64,000 nucleotides of DNA, from NCBI GenBank assembly GCA_046331625.1, contig JAXLQL010000013.1, forward strand, positions 62,001 through 126,000, in the 5' to 3' direction. This DNA is from JAXLQL01 sp046331625 (lineage in GTDB: Bacteria; Acidobacteriota; Terriglobia; Bryobacterales; Bryobacteraceae). Below are positions 53,020 through 62,153 of the stretch, one piece after another. The notes below the pieces were generated by a model. The model saw nothing but the letters and a program-made list of their open reading frames with translations. It did no database searches and was not told where the DNA came from. The stretch's first letter is position 1; each line of letters starts with the position of its first letter. The position numbers and the translations under genes are program-made.

Positions 53020-56000
53020 TCAGAACTCGAACCGCACGCCCAACTGCACGCTCCGGTTCCCCTTCACCCGCGTGATCGACCCGCCGCTGATGATGTCCAC
53101 ACGATTCTCCGGCAGATTGAAGTTCGGATGATTCGGCAGATTGAACGCTTCGCCGCGGATCTGCAACCACCGGCCTTCGCCGAACGGGAATCGCCTCGAC
53201 AGCCCCGCATTGATCGCCACCGTTCCAGGACCATCGAGAATATTCCGCCCCGAACTCCCGAACCGATACGCGCCCAGCGGCACCACCGGGAACACAGACC
53301 TGTCGAACCACCGGTCGATTGACGGCGCATCCACGTCGCCCTTCCCGATGCGGTCCGGCCGGCTCGCCTCACCGTTGGTGTAGTTGAAGTTCGCCACCTT
53401 CGGCGTGAAGGGCGGTCCCGTGTACAGATTCCCGGAGCCCGACAATTGCCAATCGCGCAAGGCGAAATGCCGCGTGATCTTCGGAGTCCAAATCAGACTC
53501 ATCGCCAGCGAGTGTCCGATGTCGAAGTCAGACCGGCCGCGCTCCCCCTTCAGGTTCCTCGAGTCCTGCGCCGTTGGGAAATTGTACTGGATCACGCCGC
53601 CCGTGTTCGAGCTCTCGTCGATCGATTTGGCATACGTGTACGAAGCGCGGGCGAACAACTGCCGGCTGAACCGGCGCCGCAACGTCACCGAGCCCGAGTC
53701 ATAGATCGAGTTCGACGAGTCCGCCGTGATGTTGATCGTCGAGAATCCCGCGTACGGCCGCGTGGATCGCAGCGCCTGGTCGCGGCCCGGTTGATTGATG
53801 TCGTACCGCCGCTGCAGATGCGTGCCTTTCGATCCCGCAAAGCCCACTTCGAGTACGGTCCCAGCGCCGAACTCGCGCTCCACTGTGAAGTTGTACGACT
53901 GCAGATACTGCGCCTTCGGATTCTGCGGACCGCCCGTGGTGCTGGTGATGCCACTCACGCTCAGGCGCGACGACGGAAACGCATTCGACACGGTGACCGC
54001 GTTCGGATTGTTCGTCACCGCCGAGTACGATTCGCTGATGGCGAACGGGAACGTAGCGCTGTACTCATCCAGCCGGTAGAGCGAACTCGTACCGAAGAAG
54101 ATCCCGTATCCGCCGCGGAGCACAGTCTTGTTCCCGAACGGCCGAATGGCGAATCCGAAGCGTGGCGCGAAGTTGTTGTAACGCGCCTTCACGATCGTCT
54201 TCGGGAGCCCGACGTCAGAAGCGAGCCGGATGTACTGTTGCAGCCCTGTCGACGCAATGCGCTGGTCGAAATCGTTGAGGATTCCGTTGCCGGCGATCAC
54301 CTGCTTCCCAAGGTCCGGAATGAACATTGACCATGCGTCGAACTTCTCGTGCGGCGGCAGCATCAGCTCGTATCGCACGCCCATGTTCAAAGTCACACGG
54401 TTCGACACTTTGAAATCGTCTTGCACGAACGACGAGTAGTTCGAAACCAAGTGGTACGGTCCGGCGCCATCCAACTGCCGTGCGGCCGTGCTCGGCCACC
54501 CGAGCAAAGTATCGGCGAACGGCTCGCGCGTATTGCGGCCAAGAAACGTCAGCCGCCCGCGCGTGCTGCCGAACTGCTTGGAGAAATATTGATAGCGCAG
54601 AAAATCCCCGCCCATCTTCAGGCTGTGCCGCGAACGGATCCACGTCAACGCGCCCGTGTAGTGATAGTTGTTGTAGACCCAGATCTTCGGCAGATCGTAC
54701 GCCGGGCCGAGAATCATGTAGCCGCTCGGATTGAACTCGGGCAGGCCGCGTGCCACCGGATTGGTGATGCCCCCCACGAAGCCGATCTCGGCAGCCCAGT
54801 CTTTGTCGCCACTGTAGGGCCAGCGCTGATTGTTGGTCTTGCGGGAGAAGTTCGCCGCCGCCTCCAGGTAGAGGTTCGGACGCAACGCGCGCATGTACTT
54901 CACATACGAGAGAATGTCGAGCACGTCGTTCACGCTGCCGAACAGCGGAAACGGCGAGCGGCTATCGGCCACTGGATCCCAGTTGTTGCTCGGCTTCCAG
55001 AAGACGCCAAAGGTGAGCTTGTCCGCTTCCGTCAACTGGTGGTCCACTTTGACGCCGAAGTTGTTGTTGTTGCTCGTGGCGTTGCCTTGCGAGATGAAGT
55101 TGTTCAGTCCCGCCAGGTTCGGTGACGGATAGTACTGGGCCATCTTGAGCGCCACCGGATCGAACCGGCTCACCGGGATCTGGTTCCGCGCAAACGGCCC
55201 ATTGCTCGCCAGCGGATCGATCAACTGCAGCGGTCTGCTATTGGCATCGAGTGCTTTGGAGAAGTCACCGCGGAAGTACTCGGGCAGAGGCACGATGCCG
55301 CGCTGCGTCTTTCCGTTGATGTTCCGCAGCGTATCCCAAGTGAACATGAAAAACGTGCGATTGCGCCCATCGTAGAGCTTGGGGATGTACGCCGGGCCCG
55401 AGAGCGTGGCGCCGAATTGGTTTCTGCGCAGTTTCGATTTCGAGACGTCGAAGTAGCCGCGCGCATCGAAGGCGTCATTGCGCAGGAACTCGTAGAACGC
55501 GCCATGGAGCTTGTTGGTTCCGCTCTTGGTCACTACCGTCAACATGCCGCCCGCGTAGCGCCCGTACTCGGCCGAAAAGCCCGACGAGATCAGCTTGAAT
55601 TCCTGAACGCTCTCGAGCGACGGCGTGATCATCGCGCCCGTGTTGCGCCGCTGCGTATTGTTCATGCCGTCGAGCATGAAGCCGAAATTGTCCGCGCGAG
55701 CGCCATTGGTTGCGTAAGCGCCATCGCCGCCGTCGCCTTTGGGCAGCACGCCTCCGGTCAGGTAGGCGAGGTCGGAAAAGTTGCGGCCGTCGAGCGGCAA
55801 CTCGCTGATTTCTCGAGCGCTGGTGACTTCGCCGCGAGAGCCGTTCTCCGTATTCAGCGCTGGCAGCGATTCGGTAACCGTGACGGTCTCCGCTGCCGAC
55901 GCCAGCTGCAGTACGATGTCGAGCCGAAGCGACTGGTCCACTTCGAGCGGAATCTCGGCCACGCGGTGCGTGCGGAAGCCGTCCATCGAGGCCTCGAGGG

Positions 56001-56232
56001 AATAGCTGCCCGGGTTGAGCAACGGCACCGTGTAGTCGCCCAGGCCATTCGACTTCGCCTCACGCGCGATGTTGGTGGCGCGATGCACTACTTTCACAGT
56101 CACACCGGGAACCACCGCTCCCGTTGCGTCGCTGATTCGTCCCGTGACACTTGCGGACGGAGCTTGCGCCCACGCGCACACCACCGCCAATAGGATTACC
56201 GTTCGAAGCACGATAGCCCTCCCATTCCTCAT
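53020..56232 (-). CDS. Oar-like TonB-dependent receptor
   Basis: A 1070-residue outer-membrane receptor. Signal peptide (VILLAVVCAWAQA) at 1-23; a carboxypeptidase-regulatory-like domain at about 25-110 (VTGRISDATGAVVPGVTVKV, LNPGSYSLEASMDGF); a plug at about 120-235 (LPLDGRNFSDLAYLTGGVLP, SAEYGRYAGGMLTVVTKSGTN); and a barrel ending in aromatic Phe (LGVRFEF). This is the large Oar class expanded in Acidobacteriota, thought to import or present polymers. No partner lipoprotein (SusD-like) is next to it. Confidence 0.92.
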   Translation of the reverse strand: MRNGRAIVLRTVILLAVVCAWAQAPSASVTGRISDATGAVVPGVTVKVVHRATNIAREAKSNGLGDYTVPLLNPGSYSLEASMDGFRTHRVAEIPLEVDQSLRLDIVLQLASAAETVTVTESLPALNTENGSRGEVTSAREISELPLDGRNFSDLAYLTGGVLPKGDGGDGAYATNGARADNFGFMLDGMNNTQRRNTGAMITPSLESVQEFKLISSGFSAEYGRYAGGMLTVVTKSGTNKLHGAFYEFLRNDAFDARGYFDVSKSKLRRNQFGATLSGPAYIPKLYDGRNRTFFMFTWDTLRNINGKTQRGIVPLPEYFRGDFSKALDANSRPLQLIDPLASNGPFARNQIPVSRFDPVALKMAQYYPSPNLAGLNNFISQGNATSNNNNFGVKVDHQLTEADKLTFGVFWKPSNNWDPVADSRSPFPLFGSVNDVLDILSYVKYMRALRPNLYLEAAANFSRKTNNQRWPYSGDKDWAAEIGFVGGITNPVARGLPEFNPSGYMILGPAYDLPKIWVYNNYHYTGALTWIRSRHSLKMGGDFLRYQYFSKQFGSTRGRLTFLGRNTREPFADTLLGWPSTAARQLDGAGPYHLVSNYSSFVQDDFKVSNRVTLNMGVRYELMLPPHEKFDAWSMFIPDLGKQVIAGNGILNDFDQRIASTGLQQYIRLASDVGLPKTIVKARYNNFAPRFGFAIRPFGNKTVLRGGYGIFFGTSSLYRLDEYSATFPFAISESYSAVTNNPNAVTVSNAFPSSRLSVSGITSTTGGPQNPKAQYLQSYNFTVEREFGAGTVLEVGFAGSKGTHLQRRYDINQPGRDQALRSTRPYAGFSTINITADSSNSIYDSGSVTLRRRFSRQLFARASYTYAKSIDESSNTGGVIQYNFPTAQDSRNLKGERGRSDFDIGHSLAMSLIWTPKITRHFALRDWQLSGSGNLYTGPPFTPKVANFNYTNGEASRPDRIGKGDVDAPSIDRWFDRSVFPVVPLGAYRFGSSGRNILDGPGTVAINAGLSRRFPFGEGRWLQIRGEAFNLPNHPNFNLPENRVDIISGGSITRVKGNRSVQLGVRFEF

Positions 56233-56270
56233 TGATTTTGGAAGTCTATCACGCGAGCTACCATGAAGGC

Positions 56271-56570
56271 ATGCGCAAACTCATCCTGGCAACCATCTGT
56301 ACGCTTCCACTGGCGGCCGCGGAGTTCAAGGGCTGGATCAGCGACTCCTCCTGCGGCGTGGGCAACGCCTCCGGCAAGGCCGAGAATCGCGATTGCACCG
56401 AGAGCTGCCTCAAGAACGGCGCCAAGGCGGTGCTGGTGACTGACGGCGATCAGAAGGTGCTCAAGCTCGATGGGGGCGACGTCAACAGCCACACCCGCCA
56501 CAAGGTGAAGATCACTGGCGAGCTCAAAGGAGACACGCTCAAGGTCGCGAAAATCGAGAAGGCTGACTGA
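56271..56570 (+). CDS. small secreted protein, paralogue of the one at 187-501
   Basis: A 99-residue protein with a signal peptide (RKLILATICTLPLAAA) and mature sequence FKGWISDSSCGVGNASGK...CTESCLKNGAKAVLVTDGD...VKITGELKGDTLKVAKIEKAD. It shares the Cys spacing (C, then CxxxC) and the GELKGDTL tail with the 187-501 protein. ATG at 56271 opens into the signal peptide. Divergent from the receptor gene across 38 bases. Function unknown. Confidence 0.85.
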   Translation: MRKLILATICTLPLAAAEFKGWISDSSCGVGNASGKAENRDCTESCLKNGAKAVLVTDGDQKVLKLDGGDVNSHTRHKVKITGELKGDTLKVAKIEKAD

Positions 56571-56616
56571 TCTCCTGCGCCTTCTTGCGTCGCGATTTGT
56601 CTAGGAGGAACGCCTG

Positions 56617-57123
56617 ATGCCGATCTCGGTAAAGCCGGATAACGCCAGTTCCCTGTCATGGAGCAACTTCACGCCTGTGGACTCGCTCACCGAGGACGAA
56701 GACGCCCACATTGATTTCACCTACGACCTCTCGAACAAGCCTTTCAAGAAGGTGGATGGCAAGTGGGCTCTCGACGACACCGCCGTGCTCACCGTGAAGC
56801 CGGTCGCTAAGGTGAAGAAGTCGGCGACTCAGACCGACACTCTGCTCAGCCATGAGAAGGGCCACTTCAATCTCGCGATCCTCGTGGGCCGGGCGTTGGC
56901 GCGCGACCTCGATGGCCTGCTCGAGGCGAACCCGGCTACGCTCAAGACCAAAGCCACCACCGCGTTCGATCTGCACCGCCTCACCCGTGGCAAGGCCGTG
57001 CAGAAGAAGTACGACGACGATACCAACCATAGCCTGAATACCGCGCAGCAGTTGACCTGGGACACCGAAATCGCCAAGTGCCTCAAGACGCCGAGTGACA
57101 AGATCCTGAATCAACCGCTGTAG
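56617..57123 (+). CDS. DUF922-family metalloprotease-like protein
   Basis: A 168-residue protein with HEKGH at 79-83 (LLSHEKGHFNLAILVGRAL), the zinc motif of DUF922 putative proteases, and a C-terminal helical part with ANPATLKTKATTAFDLHRLT. Relatives are exported, but no signal peptide is visible here, so this one may be cytoplasmic or start elsewhere. Upstream AGGAGG supports the ATG. It follows the small secreted protein by 46 bases. Confidence 0.82.
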   Translation: MPISVKPDNASSLSWSNFTPVDSLTEDEDAHIDFTYDLSNKPFKKVDGKWALDDTAVLTVKPVAKVKKSATQTDTLLSHEKGHFNLAILVGRALARDLDGLLEANPATLKTKATTAFDLHRLTRGKAVQKKYDDDTNHSLNTAQQLTWDTEIAKCLKTPSDKILNQPL

Positions 57124-57124
57124 G

Positions 57125-57161
57125 GCGGACCTGTGGTCCGCTGAGGGGCCTGTGGCCCCTC
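57125..57161 (+). repeat. double hairpin of a second repeat type
   Basis: GCGGACCTGTGGTCCGC (57125-57141) is followed by GAGGGGCCTGTGGCCCCTC (57143-57161), each with a TGT loop. The layout matches the REP-like repeats but the sequence differs. It may serve as a terminator for the convergent genes on both sides. Confidence 0.75.
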
Positions 57162-57177
57162 GGCTCGCTGGCCAGTG

Positions 57178-57990
57178 CTATTTCGTCCTCCGCTGAAAGT
57201 TCAAATCCACATCCGGCGCCGTCTTCATCTCCCGAAACAACCGCGCGAACCGGACCAAATTCTCGATCGAGCACTCACTGAACTCGCGACCCTTCTCTGG
57301 CGTCGCCAGCATCGGATCGCCCTCCACACCCGTCTTCGTAACGCGGCTCCACCGGTTCACCATGTGCACCGGACCCGAGCCGAACAAATCATCGAAAAGA
57401 TACTCGTTGATCTTCGAAGGCGTCTCGCGCAGGACCATCTTCTCCGCCTCCACCAACTCCGGCCGGATGTGCATGTACATCGCCGTCTCGAATTCGCACG
57501 CATGAGCCATGCCGCCCGGATACTCGGATTCACGCAGCCGGTCCACAGCGGACTTGGCCAGCGACCAATGCGCCACTGACGCGCACAGCGCCTGCGTTGT
57601 ATTCACGATCCGCCGCGCGGCCAAGTTGCACAGCATCTGGTTGCTACCATGGCCGTTCACGTAGACGATGCGGTCATAGCCTTGCCGCACGAACGAATGC
57701 GCTACGTCATAGATGAAATCGATGAACACCGTCTCGCGCACCGTGATCGTTCCCGGGAATCCCATATTGTGCTCGTTGAACCCGTAGTGGATCATCGGCG
57801 CCGTGAGAATCAACCCCTCCGATCGCCGCGCGGCTTCCTCCGTGACATGCTCCACCAACACATTGTCGGTATCGATCGGCAGATGGAACCCGTGCTGCTC
57901 GATCGCCGCCACGGGGATCACGATCACCGCGCCGGCTTCGGCGCGCTGCTTGGCTTCGGGCCAGGTGAGAGTTCGGTAGAGATGCTTCAT
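57178..57990 (-). CDS. creatininase-family amidohydrolase
   Basis: A 270-residue metal-dependent amidohydrolase: VAAIEQHGFHLPIDTDN supplies Glu31, His33 and an Asp, and VNGHGSN and ACEFETAMY supply the remaining His and Glu ligands of the two-metal site. Family members open cyclic amides such as creatinine or N-formyl compounds. It lies 1 base after the preceding gene in the operon. Substrate here unknown. Confidence 0.9.
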   Translation of the reverse strand: MKHLYRTLTWPEAKQRAEAGAVIVIPVAAIEQHGFHLPIDTDNVLVEHVTEEAARRSEGLILTAPMIHYGFNEHNMGFPGTITVRETVFIDFIYDVAHSFVRQGYDRIVYVNGHGSNQMLCNLAARRIVNTTQALCASVAHWSLAKSAVDRLRESEYPGGMAHACEFETAMYMHIRPELVEAEKMVLRETPSKINEYLFDDLFGSGPVHMVNRWSRVTKTGVEGDPMLATPEKGREFSECSIENLVRFARLFREMKTAPDVDLNFQRRTK

Positions 57991-57991
57991 A

Positions 57992-59344
57992 TCAAACCTT
58001 GGTTGCCACTACGTTGTCGATCGCGCGAACGCAGAACTCCATTTTGCGCTTCTGCTTGACGTCCGGCACGAGCTTGCGCAGCGTCGTGCCTACTCGCGTC
58101 AAGTCGTCGAAATACTGCCGGCGCTGATCGGCGTTCAATCGCTTGGTCAGGTACACCGGCTCGCCGGCGTGATCTGACACCAGCGGCTCCATCGAAATCG
58201 TTCCGCAGAGAGGCGGAATGTGGCGGAAATACGCGTCCTCGGCCGCAAGCAGTGCTTCACTCAGCGCATCCCGCGTGGAAGTCTTCGAAGCTCCGAACAC
58301 CCGCTCCACCGAATCGGTCAGATGCTTTCGCCATGGCGTCGCCGGATCGCGCAGCATCTTCGCCGCGAGCCATGTCGACACTTCATCGCCCGGATTCGCC
58401 AGGATGTGATAGAACCACTCGCACGCCCTTCCGCCATCCGCGTGCAGCGCTCCGAGATGCTCGCCCACGCGCCGCAGTGTCGGCAGGAACCATCGGTCGC
58501 GCGCGTAGTGTTGCGGCGGCTCCACCTGTGGACCGCCGAGCGTGCCGAAATCGCACTGCAACGACTCAATCACTCGCTTGCGATGCTCAGGGTTCCGGCG
58601 GCGGCTCGAATCCCGCACGTCGATCAAATAGTCGATCCGCGAGCTGAGCCGCGTGAGCGACGGAAGACTCGCTGGATCTTCGAATCGCATCCCCCACCCG
58701 CTGACGCCGATCGTCTTCTTCGGCCACTTCGACCGGACGTAATCCGCGCACCGGATGTTCAGTTCGGCGTGATACTCGATCTCGGGAATGCGCTTGCAGC
58801 GGTCGCATGGGCAACGGCCTTGATCGGCTGACTGCATGCTCACACCGTCAATCGGGAACCGCTCGAACACGAAGTCGATCACGCGCCGCATCCATTCCCA
58901 TGACTCGGGTTCCGTGCCGCACATCGCGTTCGCATTCCCTCGGCTCAGCTTAGGATTCGCCTTCAGGATTTGATCGAAGCCCCAACTATAGATGCCGAGG
59001 CCCGAGAGCACTCGGATCCCACGCCGGTGCGCATCGGCGATCAGCCGCTCCACCAGCTTGCCGCGATCGCGCGGAACCGCACTCGCAATGTCAACGGGCC
59101 AGGATCGTGAAACGTAGAGCCCCCACACGCAGAGTTCGTCGAGCCCGAGCTCTTTCATCATGTCGAAGCCCCGCCGATAATCCGCCAGAAGATCAGCGTC
59201 GAGGCGCATCGAAGGCCACGCGACGTGCGCCTCTTCACGCGTTGCCAGATCGGTGATCCAGCCGAGGTATCCGCGATGACGGAACGGTTCCTGTTTTGCT
59301 TGCGCCGCAACCGCACTCACTGCGAGGAACTGGCGCCGGTTCAT
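57992..59344 (-). CDS. exported barrel-like glycosidase-type protein
   Basis: A 450-residue protein with a twin-arginine-like signal (NRRQFLAVSAVAAQA) and alternating strand-helix pattern of a TIM barrel (LGLDELCVWGLYVSRSW, GIRVLSGLGIYSWGF, FPIDGVSMQSADQGRCPCDRC). The CxCDRC motif is seen in several sugar-active barrel families with an ordered loop. I do not recognise the exact family; a glycoside hydrolase-like role is inferred. ATG at 59344 overlaps the permease stop as ATGA; the frame upstream of it is not supported. Confidence 0.7.
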   Translation of the reverse strand: MNRRQFLAVSAVAAQAKQEPFRHRGYLGWITDLATREEAHVAWPSMRLDADLLADYRRGFDMMKELGLDELCVWGLYVSRSWPVDIASAVPRDRGKLVERLIADAHRRGIRVLSGLGIYSWGFDQILKANPKLSRGNANAMCGTEPESWEWMRRVIDFVFERFPIDGVSMQSADQGRCPCDRCKRIPEIEYHAELNIRCADYVRSKWPKKTIGVSGWGMRFEDPASLPSLTRLSSRIDYLIDVRDSSRRRNPEHRKRVIESLQCDFGTLGGPQVEPPQHYARDRWFLPTLRRVGEHLGALHADGGRACEWFYHILANPGDEVSTWLAAKMLRDPATPWRKHLTDSVERVFGASKTSTRDALSEALLAAEDAYFRHIPPLCGTISMEPLVSDHAGEPVYLTKRLNADQRRQYFDDLTRVGTTLRKLVPDVKQKRKMEFCVRAIDNVVATKV

Positions 59345-60636
59345 GCGGCCCTCTTGCGCCACACGTAGTAGATCGGTACGCCCGCGGCAAGAATCAGCGC
59401 CCCCATCAGTGACGACCACGGCTTCGCCACCCACGTGTTCACCAACAGCCAAAGCGCGAACGCGCAGAACAGCGCCGGCACGATCGGGTATCCCCAGACT
59501 TTGTACGGCCGCGGAATGTCGGGCCGCCGGTAGCGCAACAGAATCAACCCAAGCATCGTGGCCGCATGTACGGCCCACGCGATGAACATCGTGTATGAGA
59601 ACAACGTCTCGTAGGATCCGCTGAGCGCCAGCAAAGAGGCCCATACTCCCTGCACCACGATCGAAACGTGCGGCGTCAGGAACCGCGGATGAATGTCGCC
59701 CATGCGCCGGAAAAACAGGCCGTCGCGCGCCTGAGCGAAGTAGATCCGTGGCGCGGTGAGCACGGATCCGTTCGCCGCGCCGATCACCGACATCACGATG
59801 GTGAGCGTGATGAGCGTGGCGCCGCCCGGGCCGAACACGCGACTCATTGACTCGGCCGCTGGCTGCTGCGTCGCAGTCAAGTCCGCGAGCCCCAGGATTC
59901 TGAGGTAAGCGACGTTCGCCAAGACGTACACCGCCATCACCACCGCCACGCCGATCGCCAGCGATCGCGGCAGAATCCGCTCGGGATCCTTCACTTCTCC
60001 GGCGACGAACGCGATCACGTGCCAGCCGTCATACGCGACGAATGCCCCCAGAAACCCCGCCGCGGTTGCCGACATCGTCGGATTCCAGTTCGCGGACGTT
60101 GCAGTGAGCGGCTGGCTTCCAGAGAAAGCGGAAACGATGATGAGCGCCAGCCCCGAGAGCTTGAGCACTGTAAACACCAACTGAACGCGCGCACTGGCGC
60201 GCACGCCGATGTAGTTCACCCAAGACAGCACGCCGATGATTACCAGCGGAGCCCACCATGTGATGTACGGCACGCCCGGCAGCAATCGCGAAAGGTACAT
60301 GCTGCCTCCCACGCACACCGTTGCCAGCGCGCCAGACTGAATCACCAGAAAGAACGCCCAGCCCGCCAGGAACCCGGCCAGCGGACCGTACGCTTCGCGC
60401 AAGTAGACGTACTGTCCTCCCGAGGCCGGGAACATCGCGCCCAACTCGGCGTACGCAAGCGCACCGAAGAACGAGACCAGCCCGGCGGCGATCCACAGCG
60501 CGAGTATTGCCGTTCCATCGGGGACCGAGCGCGCCACTGGAGCCGGTACCAAAAACACACCCACCCCGATCATCGTGCCGATGACAATGACGGTGGCGTC
60601 GAGCAGGCCGAGTTGGCGCGGGAGATCTTTGGTCAG
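59341..60636 (-). CDS. APC-family amino-acid permease
   Basis: About 431 residues with 12 membrane helices. LDATVIVIGTMIGVGVFLVPAPVA is the first-helix G-S-G-like substrate motif, and AYAELGAMFPASGGQYVYLREAYGP is the LAT/APC signature. It imports amino acids or related compounds. No ATG, GTG or TTG codon lies in frame between the upstream stop at 60693 and residue 25 of the helix; a CTG at 60636 is the nearest candidate, so either the start is rare or a base is missing here. It shares the operon with the exported and creatininase genes. Confidence 0.8.
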   Translation of the reverse strand: MTKDLPRQLGLLDATVIVIGTMIGVGVFLVPAPVARSVPDGTAILALWIAAGLVSFFGALAYAELGAMFPASGGQYVYLREAYGPLAGFLAGWAFFLVIQSGALATVCVGGSMYLSRLLPGVPYITWWAPLVIIGVLSWVNYIGVRASARVQLVFTVLKLSGLALIIVSAFSGSQPLTATSANWNPTMSATAAGFLGAFVAYDGWHVIAFVAGEVKDPERILPRSLAIGVAVVMAVYVLANVAYLRILGLADLTATQQPAAESMSRVFGPGGATLITLTIVMSVIGAANGSVLTAPRIYFAQARDGLFFRRMGDIHPRFLTPHVSIVVQGVWASLLALSGSYETLFSYTMFIAWAVHAATMLGLILLRYRRPDIPRPYKVWGYPIVPALFCAFALWLLVNTWVAKPWSSLMGALILAAGVPIYYVWRKRAA

Positions 60637-60692
60637 AGTTACAACTTTAGTCCAATTCGCCCGATCCTGGGGGACCGGGCGGCAGAGGAGCG

Positions 60693-62153
60693 TTACGCGA
60701 TGATCTCGCGAATCGGCTGGCCGTAGTCGATATCGAGCCGCTGTTGACCGGGCACATCGAGCTTTCGCGGATCGAGGCCCAGCAAATGAAGAACGGTGGC
60801 GTGAATGTCGGTGACGTAGTGGCGATTCTCCACGGCGTGGAATCCGAGTTCGTCGGTTGCGCCGTGGACGATGCCGCGCTTCAAGCCCCCGCCGGCCATC
60901 CACACGGTGAAGCCGTAGGGGTGATGATCACGGCCGCCCTTCATGCCTTCCACGCCCGGGGTGCGGCCAAATTCCGTACCCCAGACGACGATGGTCTCGT
61001 CGAGCAATCCGCGTTGATCCAAATCCTTGATCAGACCGGCAATCGGCAGATCCACTTGCGCGCAAAGCCGGCTGTGGTTCTTTTGCAACTCCGAGTGCGC
61101 GTCCCACTCGCTCGCTTGGCCGCCACCGTGATACACCTGCACGAAGCGGACGCCGCGCTCCACCAGCCGGCGCGCAGCCATGCAGCGCTCGCCGAAGCTA
61201 CGCGTCTCCTCGCGATCCATCCCGTACATTCGATGCACGTGCTCAGGCTCTTCCTTGAATCGGAACACCTCGGGCACCGTGGTCTGCATGCGATAGGCGA
61301 GCTCGTATGACTTGATGCGTGCCTCGAGCGCCGGATCGCTCGGGTACCGCAGCGAAGTGAGGCGGTTCATTCGATTGATGAAGTCGAACTCGTTCTTCTG
61401 CTCTTCCCGGAACACCTCGCCCGAAGGCGCCGCGAAAGGCAGCGGATTCTGCGGATCGAGCGACAATTCCACTCCGGCATGTTCCGGACCGAGCCACGCC
61501 GCTCCCGTGCTCGCGTTGCCTCCGCAACACGGGCCCACCTGCTCGCCGAGTACCACGAACTGCGGTAGATTCTCGTTCAGCGTGCCCAGTCCGTAGTGCG
61601 TGTAGGCGCCCACTGACGGAAACAATCCATCCAGGAAATGTCTTCCCGTGTGGAACTGGTATTGCGCGCCATGGTCGTTGTCTGTGGTCCAAACCGAGCG
61701 CACGAACGCGAGCCGATCAGCCACCGAGCCCACTTGCGGCCACCAGTCGGTCATCTCCACGCCCAGTTGGCCGTACTTCTTGTAGGTCATCTGGAGCGGA
61801 AGCAAATTGAGCATCAGCTTCCGCGTTTCCGGAACTGGCTGCCTCACGCCCTTGGCCACCAGCGGCGAATCGAGCACACCTTTGAACGGTGTCTCGCCGA
61901 TCGTTTTGCCCGCATACTGATTCAGCACCGGCTTGGGATCGAATGATTCCAAGTGACTCGTTCCGCCTTGCATGAACAGCCAGATCACGCTCTTGGCTTT
62001 GGGCGTGAAGTGCGGCTTGCCGGTGGGCTTCCAAGATGGCGCGTCGGCACGGAGCATCGAGCCCATCGCGAGTCCGGCGAAGCCCATGCCGCAGTCGGCG
62101 AGAAAGTTGCGCCGCGGCAGGCGGCCACAAGGGGGAAGAAAGCGTTTCATCAT
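60693..62153 (-). CDS. DUF1501-family exported protein
   Basis: A 486-residue twin-arginine-type exported protein (CGRLPRRNFLADCGMGFAGLAMGSML) of the sulfatase-like DUF1501 family: VIWLFMQGGTSHLESFDPK, WWPQVGSVADRLAFVRSVWT and VWGTEFGRTPGVEGMKGGRDHHPYGFTVWMAGGGL. These are almost always encoded with DUF1549/DUF1553 proteins, as here, and are linked to polysaccharide breakdown in Planctomycetes and Acidobacteriota. Overlaps the next gene upstream by ATGA. Confidence 0.92.
   Translation of the reverse strand: MMKRFLPPCGRLPRRNFLADCGMGFAGLAMGSMLRADAPSWKPTGKPHFTPKAKSVIWLFMQGGTSHLESFDPKPVLNQYAGKTIGETPFKGVLDSPLVAKGVRQPVPETRKLMLNLLPLQMTYKKYGQLGVEMTDWWPQVGSVADRLAFVRSVWTTDNDHGAQYQFHTGRHFLDGLFPSVGAYTHYGLGTLNENLPQFVVLGEQVGPCCGGNASTGAAWLGPEHAGVELSLDPQNPLPFAAPSGEVFREEQKNEFDFINRMNRLTSLRYPSDPALEARIKSYELAYRMQTTVPEVFRFKEEPEHVHRMYGMDREETRSFGERCMAARRLVERGVRFVQVYHGGGQASEWDAHSELQKNHSRLCAQVDLPIAGLIKDLDQRGLLDETIVVWGTEFGRTPGVEGMKGGRDHHPYGFTVWMAGGGLKRGIVHGATDELGFHAVENRHYVTDIHATVLHLLGLDPRKLDVPGQQRLDIDYGQPIREIIA

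Noticed and set aside
52877..53311. Minus-strand frame over the 3' end of the receptor gene
   Set aside because: Overlaps the conserved receptor C terminus in another frame; only a short stretch outside it might be a remnant, recorded under 52788-53019.
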